38,775 nt of DNA from CAZUTK01 sp964623265 (GTDB lineage Bacteria; Electryoneota; B3-LCP). The notes beneath the pieces were generated by a model. The model did not search any database. It was not told the DNA's origin and saw nothing but the letters and a program-made list of their open reading frames with translations. Positions within the stretch are counted from its first letter, which is position 1; the number at the start of each line of letters is the position of its first letter. Below are positions 31,488 to 38,775 of this stretch, in pieces. The DNA lies in contig CAZUTK010000022.1 in assembly GCA_964623265.1 (NCBI GenBank), forward strand, positions 1-38,775, in the 5' to 3' direction. Made by a program: the position numbers and the translations under genes.

Positions 31488-33817
31488 CGCCAAGCCACCG
31501 GTTGAATAGAATTCCCCGCGATGCGCCAAACTCCGGCTTGATGCAGGTCGGTGCGGTGAACCCGGCAGCCGATTCCGCCCAAATTTTCAAGCGTTTGCGG
31601 GGCGGGATGCCCATACGGATTGCCGCGTCCGCAGCCGATCAGCGCGAGGCGGGGCTGAACGCAGGAGAGAAACCGACTGCTGGTGGAAGTGCCGCTGCCG
31701 TGATGAGAGACTTTCAATATCTCCGACTGCAAATACGGTCCAGCCTGCATCAAGATTTCCTCTTCCTTCCGGCTGATGTCTCCGGTAAACAGCAGATCGC
31801 ATTCTCCGAAGGTTACGCGCAGCACGATGCTGCGCTGATTATCGCCGGCGGGATATTCATTCGGCGGCCAAAGCGCGAGGCAGCGGACGCTGCGGAATCC
31901 CGCGAGGGTGTCCCCACAAGCCATTGTTTGAACGGGGATCTGCTGTGCCTTCGCTTTCTGCAGAATCTGTCCGCCGAGATCTTCCTCCGGATGGAGCGTG
32001 TTCACGATCAAGCGATCCACCCGCAGGTTCTCCATTATCACGACCGCGCCCTGCGCGTGATCGGCGTCGAAATGCGTGAGCAGCAACGTGTGGATGCGTT
32101 CGATGCCTCGCCGCCGGAAGGAAGGCAGCAATTCAAATCGAGCGGCGTTTTCGTCGCCGCAATCAATCAACAGGCGGTTGCCATCCGGAAACTGCAGCAG
32201 CGTCGCATCCCCCTGTCCGACATCCAGAAATTCCATCTGCAGGGCGTTCGTTCGTTCGGCAAGCGGAAGCAACCAGAAACACACCAGACTACCGCTCATC
32301 CAAAGCAGCCTGCGGCTCCACCCCCGCGTCAACATAACCATGAGGAAGAGGATGAATAGCCCCAAAGCACTTAATGCCCCAATGGGCACACTCGCGGAAG
32401 CGCCTGGCGAGCGGGCGCCTACATCCGCTAACGATTCCAGAGCCTTGACTCCCAATTCGAGGGCGGCGCTCAGAGGTTCGATCGCCACGCCGGTTGCTAG
32501 TTTCAGCAGAATCACCAGCCAGGTCAATCCGAAGATCAGAGCAGATAACGGAATCGCCGCCAGGTTGAGCAGCACGGCGATCGGAGCGAAGCTCCCGAAG
32601 TGATGAGCGAGGATCGGCCCGGTAAATATTACAGCCGAGAGACTCACCAAAAATGGGAGCGCCAGATACCGTCGAGCCGGTTCCACCATTTTAAGGGGAA
32701 ATTTTCGGAAAAAAACTTGACCCTTTTCCCGTCCTTCAAACTGATTGAACGCGAAGAGGACGCCGGCGGTGGCAGCGAACGAAAGTTGGAATCCCGGTTG
32801 GAAAAGCTGCTGCGGATATAACAGGAGAATCAGCAGGGCGGCGGAACCCCAGAGATTCCAGGGGGAGACGACTCGCTTCAATTCAAAGCTCAACAGAAAG
32901 AGCGAAATCATCAAAGCAGCACGGATCGTCGCCGGATTCCCGCCCGCCAGCAAGGCATAGCTCCAGACTCCGAGGAGCAATATGCGTCTGCGCAGGTGCA
33001 GCGGCAGAGAAAGCGGACTCAGAAGCAGCGTCAGAAATGTCAGAAAGAAACCGATATGCGCTCCGCTGACCACCAGCAAATGATATAAGCCGCTGGATCG
33101 AAAATCGTCCTTCACCTCATCCGGAACCGCGCTTTTGTCCCCCAGAATCATTCCTGTGAGTAGGCCTGCCTCGCGATCAGGGAGGATGCTCATTAAGACT
33201 CCCCTGATCGCATTACCGACTCCGGCGAAAAAGGAAGGATTCCCGCACGACTTTACATCGTGTTCACGAACCTGAATCCAACCGACGATCTGTTTTCTCG
33301 CGAACTCGGCGCGCAGATTTCTGCCGCCCGGATTTCGTTTGGTCGCATAGGGGCGGATTTCACCTCTCAAGGCGATCCGGGCTCCGGGATTTAACTCCTC
33401 GTCGGCGGCGAGCCGCAGCCGCAGATTCCCCACCGGGAATTGCTTCGTCGCGCCGTCTTGCGAAACCCATTTCGGACGCAATACGAAAATGCGTTCATCA
33501 TCCGGCTGCGGGATCACGGCAACCACGCTGCCGAAAAGAACGATCGGCTTCTCGAAGTAAGGCTCCCAGTCGGCGAAATCCGTCCGGCTTGTCGCCTGGA
33601 CGAGCACGCCTGCTAAAAGCATCATCGGGAACCAGATGACATCGCTTCCAGGACGACGGTGCGTAATCACACCAGCGATCCACAACAGGAACAGAATCCC
33701 CCAGAGATAGATCGTCGCCTGAAACTTCCAGAACTCGCCGCAGAGAATCCCGATGGCGAGCAGAGCGGCGGCTTTCACCGCAGGGAGATGCTTGAATGTC
33801 GGATTGCCGGTATCCAT
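31484..33817 (-). CDS. comEC: ComEC/Rec2 DNA-uptake channel
   Basis: 777 residues. N-terminal membrane segments and a soluble DUF4131-like domain (about 1-190) precede the polytopic competence domain with GLLTGMILGDKSAVPDEV and FRSSGLYHLLVVSGAHIGFF. The C-terminal metallo-beta-lactamase-like domain has LLTHFDADHAQGA and SHHGSGTSTSSRF and is thought to degrade one DNA strand. It forms the inner-membrane channel for transforming DNA. Without other com genes here, competence cannot be asserted; comEC is also common in bacteria not known to transform. It lies 27 nt after cdsA. Confidence 0.93.
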   Translation of the reverse strand: MDTGNPTFKHLPAVKAAALLAIGILCGEFWKFQATIYLWGILFLLWIAGVITHRRPGSDVIWFPMMLLAGVLVQATSRTDFADWEPYFEKPIVLFGSVVAVIPQPDDERIFVLRPKWVSQDGATKQFPVGNLRLRLAADEELNPGARIALRGEIRPYATKRNPGGRNLRAEFARKQIVGWIQVREHDVKSCGNPSFFAGVGNAIRGVLMSILPDREAGLLTGMILGDKSAVPDEVKDDFRSSGLYHLLVVSGAHIGFFLTFLTLLLSPLSLPLHLRRRILLLGVWSYALLAGGNPATIRAALMISLFLLSFELKRVVSPWNLWGSAALLILLLYPQQLFQPGFQLSFAATAGVLFAFNQFEGREKGQVFFRKFPLKMVEPARRYLALPFLVSLSAVIFTGPILAHHFGSFAPIAVLLNLAAIPLSALIFGLTWLVILLKLATGVAIEPLSAALELGVKALESLADVGARSPGASASVPIGALSALGLFILFLMVMLTRGWSRRLLWMSGSLVCFWLLPLAERTNALQMEFLDVGQGDATLLQFPDGNRLLIDCGDENAARFELLPSFRRRGIERIHTLLLTHFDADHAQGAVVIMENLRVDRLIVNTLHPEEDLGGQILQKAKAQQIPVQTMACGDTLAGFRSVRCLALWPPNEYPAGDNQRSIVLRVTFGECDLLFTGDISRKEEEILMQAGPYLQSEILKVSHHGSGTSTSSRFLSCVQPRLALIGCGRGNPYGHPAPQTLENLGGIGCRVHRTDLHQAGVWRIAGNSIQPVAWR

Positions 33818-33844
33818 AGGGTGAAACCAGCCACGGCGCTTTCA

Positions 33845-34675
33845 TCACAGAGCGATTCGTCCCGCTTTGATCAGATACATAAATACGAACGGCGCCGAGA
33901 GGATCAGGCTGTCGAAGCGGTCGAGAGCGCCGCCGTGTTCGGGAAGCAGATGGCCGGAATCTTTCACGCCGGCGGAACGCTTGAAGTAGGATTCGATTAA
34001 ATCTCCCAACTGTCCGATCGTTCCGACAATCAGCGCGACGCAGACCAGATCGCGCGAGGCGGCGGTATTCGGGAGAATTCTCATCCAGAGATATCCCCAC
34101 GCGAGAGCGCCGACGAAACCGAAAAAGGCACCCTCCCAAGTCTTGTTGGGACTGACATACGGCGCCATTTTATGTCGTCCCAACCATTTGCCTCCAGCAT
34201 ATGCGGCGGTGTCGCAGATCCAAACCGCCGAGAAGAAGTAGAGCAGGAACATCCAGGAAGATTCCGGATGATCGAACGCCGCATTGCGGATGTAGACCAA
34301 TGTGCCCAACAGCAGCGGGATATATGTCCAGCCGAAGACAGTGACGGGGATATCGCGTAACGCGAAGCGCTCACCAAAGCGCATTTCGATCAAGCTCAGC
34401 AGAAACGCCAGGCAGAACATCAGCGCCAGCCACTCCGCCGCTCCCAAAATCTGCGCAGAGAGGACTGCGGGCACCGTAAAAAGCACCGCAGGCGAGGTTT
34501 GCGGAGCGAGGTGCTGCATCTCCGCCAGCGAATAGAACTCATACAGCGCGATCGCGGCAATCAACGCGACGAAAAGCGCGAAGAGCCATCCTCCGAAGTA
34601 CACCGTGAAGGCAATCAACGGGATCCCCCAGGCGGCGACACTAAGACGGGAAAGAAGCGGCTTTCGAGCGCTCAT
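33845..34675 (-). CDS. cdsA: Phosphatidate cytidylyltransferase CdsA
   Basis: 276 residues, multi-spanning. It converts phosphatidic acid and CTP to CDP-diacylglycerol, the precursor of membrane phospholipids. The signature lies at the C-terminus: SYFKRSAGVKDSGHLLPEHG with GALDRFDSLI, preceded by SPNKTWEGAFFGFVG. It starts 2 nt after the FKBP stop, so it is co-transcribed. uppS and dxr, its usual neighbours, are not in the window. Confidence 0.95.
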   Translation of the reverse strand: MSARKPLLSRLSVAAWGIPLIAFTVYFGGWLFALFVALIAAIALYEFYSLAEMQHLAPQTSPAVLFTVPAVLSAQILGAAEWLALMFCLAFLLSLIEMRFGERFALRDIPVTVFGWTYIPLLLGTLVYIRNAAFDHPESSWMFLLYFFSAVWICDTAAYAGGKWLGRHKMAPYVSPNKTWEGAFFGFVGALAWGYLWMRILPNTAASRDLVCVALIVGTIGQLGDLIESYFKRSAGVKDSGHLLPEHGGALDRFDSLILSAPFVFMYLIKAGRIAL

Positions 34676-34677
34676 GA

Positions 34678-35106
34678 TCAGACGATTTCGGTCAACTCGA
34701 TGTCGAAAATCAGTTCTTCGCCGGCAAGCGGGTGATTCGCATCCAGGACCACGTGTTCATCCGTCACTTCCATAATCGTGACGATGACCGAGCGGCCATC
34801 ATCCTGCAAGACTTTGAACTGCTGATTCACCTCCGGCGTGATGTGCGCGGGGAATTCTTCCCGGGTCACTTCAAAGACCATATCCTCTCTTCGCGCCCCA
34901 TAGGCGTTTTCCGCCGCGATCCGGATCGTCTTGCTCTCTCCGGTTTTCATGCCGATGACGGCGTCTTCAAAGCCGGGGATGACACTGCGTTCTCCGATTG
35001 TAAATTCGATCGGCTCCCGCCCCCGGGAACTGTCGAAAATCGTGCCGTCCTTCAGTTTCCCTGTATAGTGCACTTTCACACTGTCCCCGTTTTTCGCGCC
35101 AGCCAT
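34678..35106 (-). CDS. SlyD-like FKBP-type peptidyl-prolyl isomerase
   Basis: 142 residues. The FKBP half is split by an insert (chaperone flap) as in SlyD: VKVHYTGKLKDGTIFDSSRG, SVIPGFEDAVIGMKTGESKT, AAENAYGARREDMVFEV, then VLDANHPLAGEELIFDIEL. No His/Cys-rich tail and no signal peptide, so cytoplasmic. It assists protein folding. The ATG has AAAGGAG 5 nt upstream; a candidate promoter lies in the 148-nt gap before it. Confidence 0.93.
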   Translation of the reverse strand: MAGAKNGDSVKVHYTGKLKDGTIFDSSRGREPIEFTIGERSVIPGFEDAVIGMKTGESKTIRIAAENAYGARREDMVFEVTREEFPAHITPEVNQQFKVLQDDGRSVIVTIMEVTDEHVVLDANHPLAGEELIFDIELTEIV

Positions 35107-35153
35107 AACCGCTCCTTTTCTTTTAGAATGTTTGCGATTCTTTATCTGTTTTT

Positions 35154-35183
35154 TACATACAAGCGTTTTTTCTTTCGATGCAA
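35154..35183 (-). promoter_or_regulatory. Candidate sigma-70-type promoter before the FKBP gene
   Basis: TTGCAT (35178-35183) and TATGTA (35154-35159) on the minus strand with an 18-nt spacer, in an AT-rich stretch about 50 nt before the ATG. Four of six matches in each box. Moderate support only. Confidence 0.35.
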
Positions 35184-35254
35184 CCTTGTGCGCGGATGCA
35201 AGCTGATCGGTTACTAAGCATTTCGCCCTTCGCCGACTGTTGAATGATTCAAAG

Positions 35255-36961
35255 TCACGCTTTTTGGAAAATCTGATAGCCTTCTCTGCGGATATCCGCC
35301 GTCAGCGACTGAATTTTTTCTTCCGGAATTTGATAGACCCGCAACACACGGTTGAAGATCGCGATGGAGGTTTCGAATTCTTCCGGGATCACTTCATCCG
35401 CGCCCAGTTGAAACAGCCGTTTCACTTCTTTCAGTTGACGGGTGCGGATAATGATGTACAAAGTCGAATTCAGCCTTCGTGCGGAATCCGTGATCCGCTC
35501 CGTCGCGGCGGCGTTCGGAATCGCAACCACTAAGGCGCGCGCCCGCTGAATGCCGGCGTGGATCAGCACGGCTTCCTGGGCGGCGTCGCCGAAGAAGATG
35601 GGTTCACCTCTGGCTTTCTCGCTGCGGACCGTTTCAGGATTAGTTTCGACGATGATATAAGGGATTCGGGCGTGGCGGGCGGCTGTCGCCACATTCCTGC
35701 CGTTGACGCCGTATCCCACGATGATCAGATGCTCGGATAACGTTCCCGTCGTTTTTTGTGGCACCGGATAAATTCCCGGTTGAATGTTTCGAAATCCCGG
35801 CAGACGGGAAAGAAGATCCGCCAGGGGGGATGCGACCGTCAGGAAAAACGGCGTCGCCGCCATAGTTAAAATGGAAGCCGCCAGAAAGGCTTGATAATGA
35901 TCGTCGAGAAATAAGCCTTCGCGAATCCCGGTGCGGGACAGGATGAAGGAGAATTCGCCGATTTGCGCCAAGCCGAGAGCGACAAAAACCGTTGCGTGAA
36001 AAGCATGCCCCTGAACAAACGCCGTGAAGCCGGCGACGACCACCTTGATTATAACGACCGCGGCTGCCAGCAAAATCAACAGGAACGGATGTTCTAAAAA
36101 AAAAGAAACATCCAGAAGCATTCCGATGGAGATGAAGAAGAAACTGGTGAAAAGATCCCGTAAGGGGAGGATATTCCCCACGGCATACGTGCTGTATTCC
36201 GATTCCGAGATGATCAAGCCGGCGAGAAACGCCCCCAGCGCCAGAGACAGACCAATGCTGGAGGTCAACCAGGCGACGAAGAAGCAGATCACGATCACCG
36301 ACAACAGGAAGAGCTCGCGGCTGCGCGTCCGCGCCACTTGATGCAGCAGCCAGGGCACGACCCATTTCGCCGCCGCGACGGCAAGAGCAATAACCCCCAC
36401 CGCTTTAATCAAGAGAACGATCAAAGCGGCACTCTGGCTCTCCTGAGCACCGGCGAGGAGCGGGGTGATCAAGATCATCGGCACGACGGCGACGTCCTGG
36501 AAGATCAGAATCGCCAGAGAAGTGCGCCCGTGCGGCGTGTTGATCTCGGCTCGATCCTGCAATAATCGTAACACGATCGCGGTGCTGCTCAGAGATACCA
36601 GCATTCCGTAAAAAAGCGCATTCCCAAGAGGGATGCGGGCGAACCGCATCCATAAGACCGTCAACAGAATCGTTAGTAGAACCTGGAGCGTTCCGCCCAA
36701 CAACACGGATTTTCTGAGCGCCAGCAGATCTTTCAGGGAAAATTCGATGCCGATGGTGAAGAGCAACAGGATGACGCCGACTTCGGCCAGAATTTCGACT
36801 TCTTGAACGGCTCCCACCAGACCCAGCCCGTGAGGTCCGGCGATCACGCCGGTGATCAGGAAGCCGAGAACCGTCGGAACCCGCAGGCGCTGAAAAAGCA
36901 GGATTACAGCGATGGAAAAACCGAGGATCCCGGCGATGTCGCGGATGAACAGCGTCGTCAT
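35255..36961 (-). CDS. Kef-type cation/proton antiporter with TrkA-N domain
   Basis: 568 residues, CPA2 family. The first 380 residues hold about 12 membrane segments, with LGFLITGVIAGPHGLGLVGA in the N-terminal bundle and LALGAFLAGLIISESEYS and GLAQIGEFSFILSRTGI in the exchanger core. Residues about 415-530 form a Rossmann TrkA-N domain starting LIIVGYGVNGRNVATAARHA. It likely exchanges K+ or Na+ for H+ under NAD(H) or ligand control. No KefF/KefG partner is nearby, so glutathione gating is not supported. It lies 69 nt after the ammonia-lyase gene. Confidence 0.9.
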   Translation of the reverse strand: MTTLFIRDIAGILGFSIAVILLFQRLRVPTVLGFLITGVIAGPHGLGLVGAVQEVEILAEVGVILLLFTIGIEFSLKDLLALRKSVLLGGTLQVLLTILLTVLWMRFARIPLGNALFYGMLVSLSSTAIVLRLLQDRAEINTPHGRTSLAILIFQDVAVVPMILITPLLAGAQESQSAALIVLLIKAVGVIALAVAAAKWVVPWLLHQVARTRSRELFLLSVIVICFFVAWLTSSIGLSLALGAFLAGLIISESEYSTYAVGNILPLRDLFTSFFFISIGMLLDVSFFLEHPFLLILLAAAVVIIKVVVAGFTAFVQGHAFHATVFVALGLAQIGEFSFILSRTGIREGLFLDDHYQAFLAASILTMAATPFFLTVASPLADLLSRLPGFRNIQPGIYPVPQKTTGTLSEHLIIVGYGVNGRNVATAARHARIPYIIVETNPETVRSEKARGEPIFFGDAAQEAVLIHAGIQRARALVVAIPNAAATERITDSARRLNSTLYIIIRTRQLKEVKRLFQLGADEVIPEEFETSIAIFNRVLRVYQIPEEKIQSLTADIRREGYQIFQKA

Positions 36962-37030
36962 GACGCCCGGCGCGGATGCAAATCCACCAACCTCGGAAAT
37001 CTTCGCTCCCGACGCGCAGGTTTTATCCGA

Positions 37031-38572
37031 TTATTTCGTCCCAGACGGCGTCTCCAATTCGCCAACTTCTTTTTCTACTTCTTCCAAGATTTCGCAGGAT
37101 TTCACCAGTTCTTTCATGCGGTTGTGATCAGGATACAGAGGTCGGTCTTCGTCAAGATGCTGCACATATTTTCGGATCACCCGACGCGCGGCGTTCACGC
37201 CTCTGCCCGGGTTGAAATCCCGGAAATCTAAAGCCTGCGCAGCCGCCATGAATTCGATGCCCAACACGCCGTACGCGTTCTCGAGAATCTGCCCGTTCTT
37301 GATGGCAGTATTCATGCCCATAGAGACGAAGTCTTCCTGGTCCGCCGCTGCAGGGATGGATTGAATGGAGGCAGGCATCGAGAGAATCCGCTGTTCGACG
37401 ATCAGACTGTCCGCAGTGTATTGGGAGAGCATCAGCCCTGAAAACATCCCGGCTCCGCGAGTGAGAAACGCGGGCAAACCGACGGAGAGCGCCGGATTGT
37501 TCAGACGATTCATGCGCCGTTCGGACAAGACGGAAACCATCGTCACGGCGGCGCCGACCATATCCATCGGGAGACTCACCGGCGTCCCCTGGAAATTGGC
37601 TCCCGTCAAGGTCAGCTTCACATCCGGCAGGAAGATGGGATTATCCCCAACTCCGTTCAGCTCCGTTTCGACCTGCCGCGCCGCCCAGGCGACGGCGTCG
37701 TGCGCAGCGCCGATGACCTGAGGTGTAGAACGCATAGAATAAGCATCCTGCACTTTCGTCTTGATCTTACCGGAGAGCAGGTCACTGCCGAGAATGCACT
37801 TCATAATGGCGTTCGCACTGCGGACGGCGCCGGGAAAGCCCCGCAGTTGATGCAGTCGCACGTCGTAGGGCTTCAGGTTGGCGAACAAGGCTTCCAGACT
37901 CATTGCACAGGCGATCTCCGCCTGCTTCAACCAGCGATTGATGTCATAGAGCTGCAGAGCGCTTATAGCGGTCAGCAGGTTCGATCCGTTGATCGCCGCC
38001 AGACCGTCTCGCGCCTGTAAACCGGGGATGGATATGCCGGCTTTCTCCATCGCTTCCCGGGTGGGCATGCGGACACCCTGATAAAACGCCTCTCCTTCCC
38101 CCATCAGCGCCAGAGCCATCTGCGCCATCGGCGCGAGATCTCCGCAGGCTCCGACGGATCCTTTCTGACAGACCACCGGTGTGACGCCTCGATTCAGCAT
38201 TTCCACGAGCGTCAACGGGATTTCCGGACGGCAGCCGGAGTTGCCGTGGGCGTGGACGTTGATGCGCGCTGCCATGGCTCCTCGGACGTATTCCACCGGC
38301 GCAGGATCCCCGATGCCGGCGGCATGATTGTAGATCAGATAACGCTGGAACTGACGGACCTGCTCGTCGTTCAGCACCACTTCGGAAAATTCGCCGATGC
38401 CGGTGTTGACTCCGTACATAATCTCATGAGCCTGAATTTTCTCCTCCAGCATCGCTCGACAAATCTTAATGCGCTGCAAAGCATCCCGATCCAACTCGAC
38501 TTTCTCACCCAGTCGAGCGATGCGCACCAGTTTTTCTATCGTTAGAGAGCCGCCATCCAGTAAGATCGCCAT
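37031..38572 (-). CDS. Histidine (aromatic amino acid) ammonia-lyase family protein, Cys in the MIO triad
   Basis: 513 residues. The MIO-lyase fold is clear: YGVNTGIGEF (Tyr53), NHAAGIG (His83), GSVGACGDLAPMAQ, INGSNLL (Asn195), VQDAYSMRSTPQV (Gln275, Tyr278, Arg281), GANFQG (Phe327), ADQEDFVSM (Glu413). These match the active-site residues known in Pseudomonas HutH, but the Ala-Ser-Gly triad reads Ala142-Cys143-Gly144 (codon TGC at 38144-38146). His83 and Glu413 favour histidine as substrate, so urocanate plus ammonia is the likely product. No other hut genes are visible. AAGG lies 9 nt before the ATG. A related aminomutase or tyrosine lyase is possible. Confidence 0.9.
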   Translation of the reverse strand: MAILLDGGSLTIEKLVRIARLGEKVELDRDALQRIKICRAMLEEKIQAHEIMYGVNTGIGEFSEVVLNDEQVRQFQRYLIYNHAAGIGDPAPVEYVRGAMAARINVHAHGNSGCRPEIPLTLVEMLNRGVTPVVCQKGSVGACGDLAPMAQMALALMGEGEAFYQGVRMPTREAMEKAGISIPGLQARDGLAAINGSNLLTAISALQLYDINRWLKQAEIACAMSLEALFANLKPYDVRLHQLRGFPGAVRSANAIMKCILGSDLLSGKIKTKVQDAYSMRSTPQVIGAAHDAVAWAARQVETELNGVGDNPIFLPDVKLTLTGANFQGTPVSLPMDMVGAAVTMVSVLSERRMNRLNNPALSVGLPAFLTRGAGMFSGLMLSQYTADSLIVEQRILSMPASIQSIPAAADQEDFVSMGMNTAIKNGQILENAYGVLGIEFMAAAQALDFRDFNPGRGVNAARRVIRKYVQHLDEDRPLYPDHNRMKELVKSCEILEEVEKEVGELETPSGTK

Positions 38573-38775
38573 GATGACATACCTTATAGACTTGATCGAA
38601 TGTTAATTCTTTATATCTACGTCCTGAAATACGAGTTCAGTTGTTTTCGCGTCTGCTATATACTGTTAGCGGATCTGGACCCGTTTCGAAGCCGCTCTAA
38701 TATAGGGAAAAAACCCCGGAAAAACACGGGAAAAATCGCTGGGATGGGATTCACAACCCATCAGACGACTCCGCG
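38573..38775 (-). other. Leader region of the ammonia-lyase gene
   Basis: No gene is seen in these 203 bases. They are AT-rich near 38575-38660, where a promoter is expected, but no pair of boxes is convincing. Three short A tracts (38708-38713, 38720-38724, 38731-38735) recur about every 11 bp. On the minus strand a CCCG...CGGG pair followed by a T run overlaps them and could be a weak terminator for a gene outside the window. Confidence 0.4.

Noticed and set aside
31502..32359. 285-codon plus-strand frame over comEC
   Set aside because: Antisense of the metallo-beta-lactamase-like end of ComEC.
33498..34139. 213-codon minus-strand frame over comEC/cdsA
   Set aside because: Out of frame with both genes, Arg/Ser-rich composition typical of shadow frames.

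Overview
The window reads as one chromosomal stretch of a Gram-negative, flagellated, diderm bacterium. P- and L-ring genes (FlgI, FlgH), a lipoprotein TlpA and a DsbD support the diderm call. Every gene I can support lies on the minus strand. The sequence carries two short N runs, so it is a scaffold with gaps, possibly metagenome-derived. Flagellar genes with both a sigma-54-type and a sigma-28-type promoter, CgeB/Maf-like glycosyltransferases and many start/stop overlaps fit a deep-branching or FCB-like lineage, but I cannot name the phylum.

Region A (38572 to 29535, in transcription order) is housekeeping: an aromatic amino acid (histidine) ammonia-lyase with Cys instead of Ser in the MIO triad, a Kef-type cation/proton antiporter with a TrkA-N domain, a SlyD-like FKBP isomerase, CdsA, ComEC, RNase HII, a YraN-family protein interrupted by both N runs, and a family 2 glycosyltransferase.

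Region B (29530 to 21321) begins with a near-consensus -24/-12 promoter and holds flgF-flgG-flgA-flgH-flgI-flgJ-flgN-flgK, a stand-alone CheY-like receiver, and flgL. The same strand continues without an obvious break into Region C (21292 to 13133), four large glycosyltransferase genes: GT9, CgeB-like plus TPR, Maf/MptE-like plus CgeB-like, and a GT9-CgeB fusion. They sit between flgL and fliC and are probably a flagellin glycosylation island. Two small genes follow: an unrecognised 232-residue protein and a FliT/FlgN-like putative chaperone.

Region D (11936 to 8328) is the late flagellar unit: a near-perfect sigma-28 promoter, a short flagellin fliC, a very stable cUUCGg hairpin, fliD, fliS, and a small protein with two copies of a motif resembling the sigma-28-binding end of FlgM. 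That last gene has its own sigma-70-like promoter.

Region E (8204 to 1) holds mutS, a double-SPOR envelope protein, a periplasmic thiol redox set (dsbD, a periplasmic cupin, thioredoxin, TlpA lipoprotein), a YacP-like NYN nuclease and a truncated ecfT running off the window.

The genes suggest a flagellar hierarchy: sigma-54 drives rod, ring and hook-junction genes, sigma-28 drives flagellin, and a FlgM-like protein may gate sigma-28. The export chaperones FlgN, FliS and probably a FliT-like protein are present, and a glycosylation set is placed so that its products would be made just before flagellin. No tRNA, rRNA, CRISPR, insertion sequence or prophage was seen.
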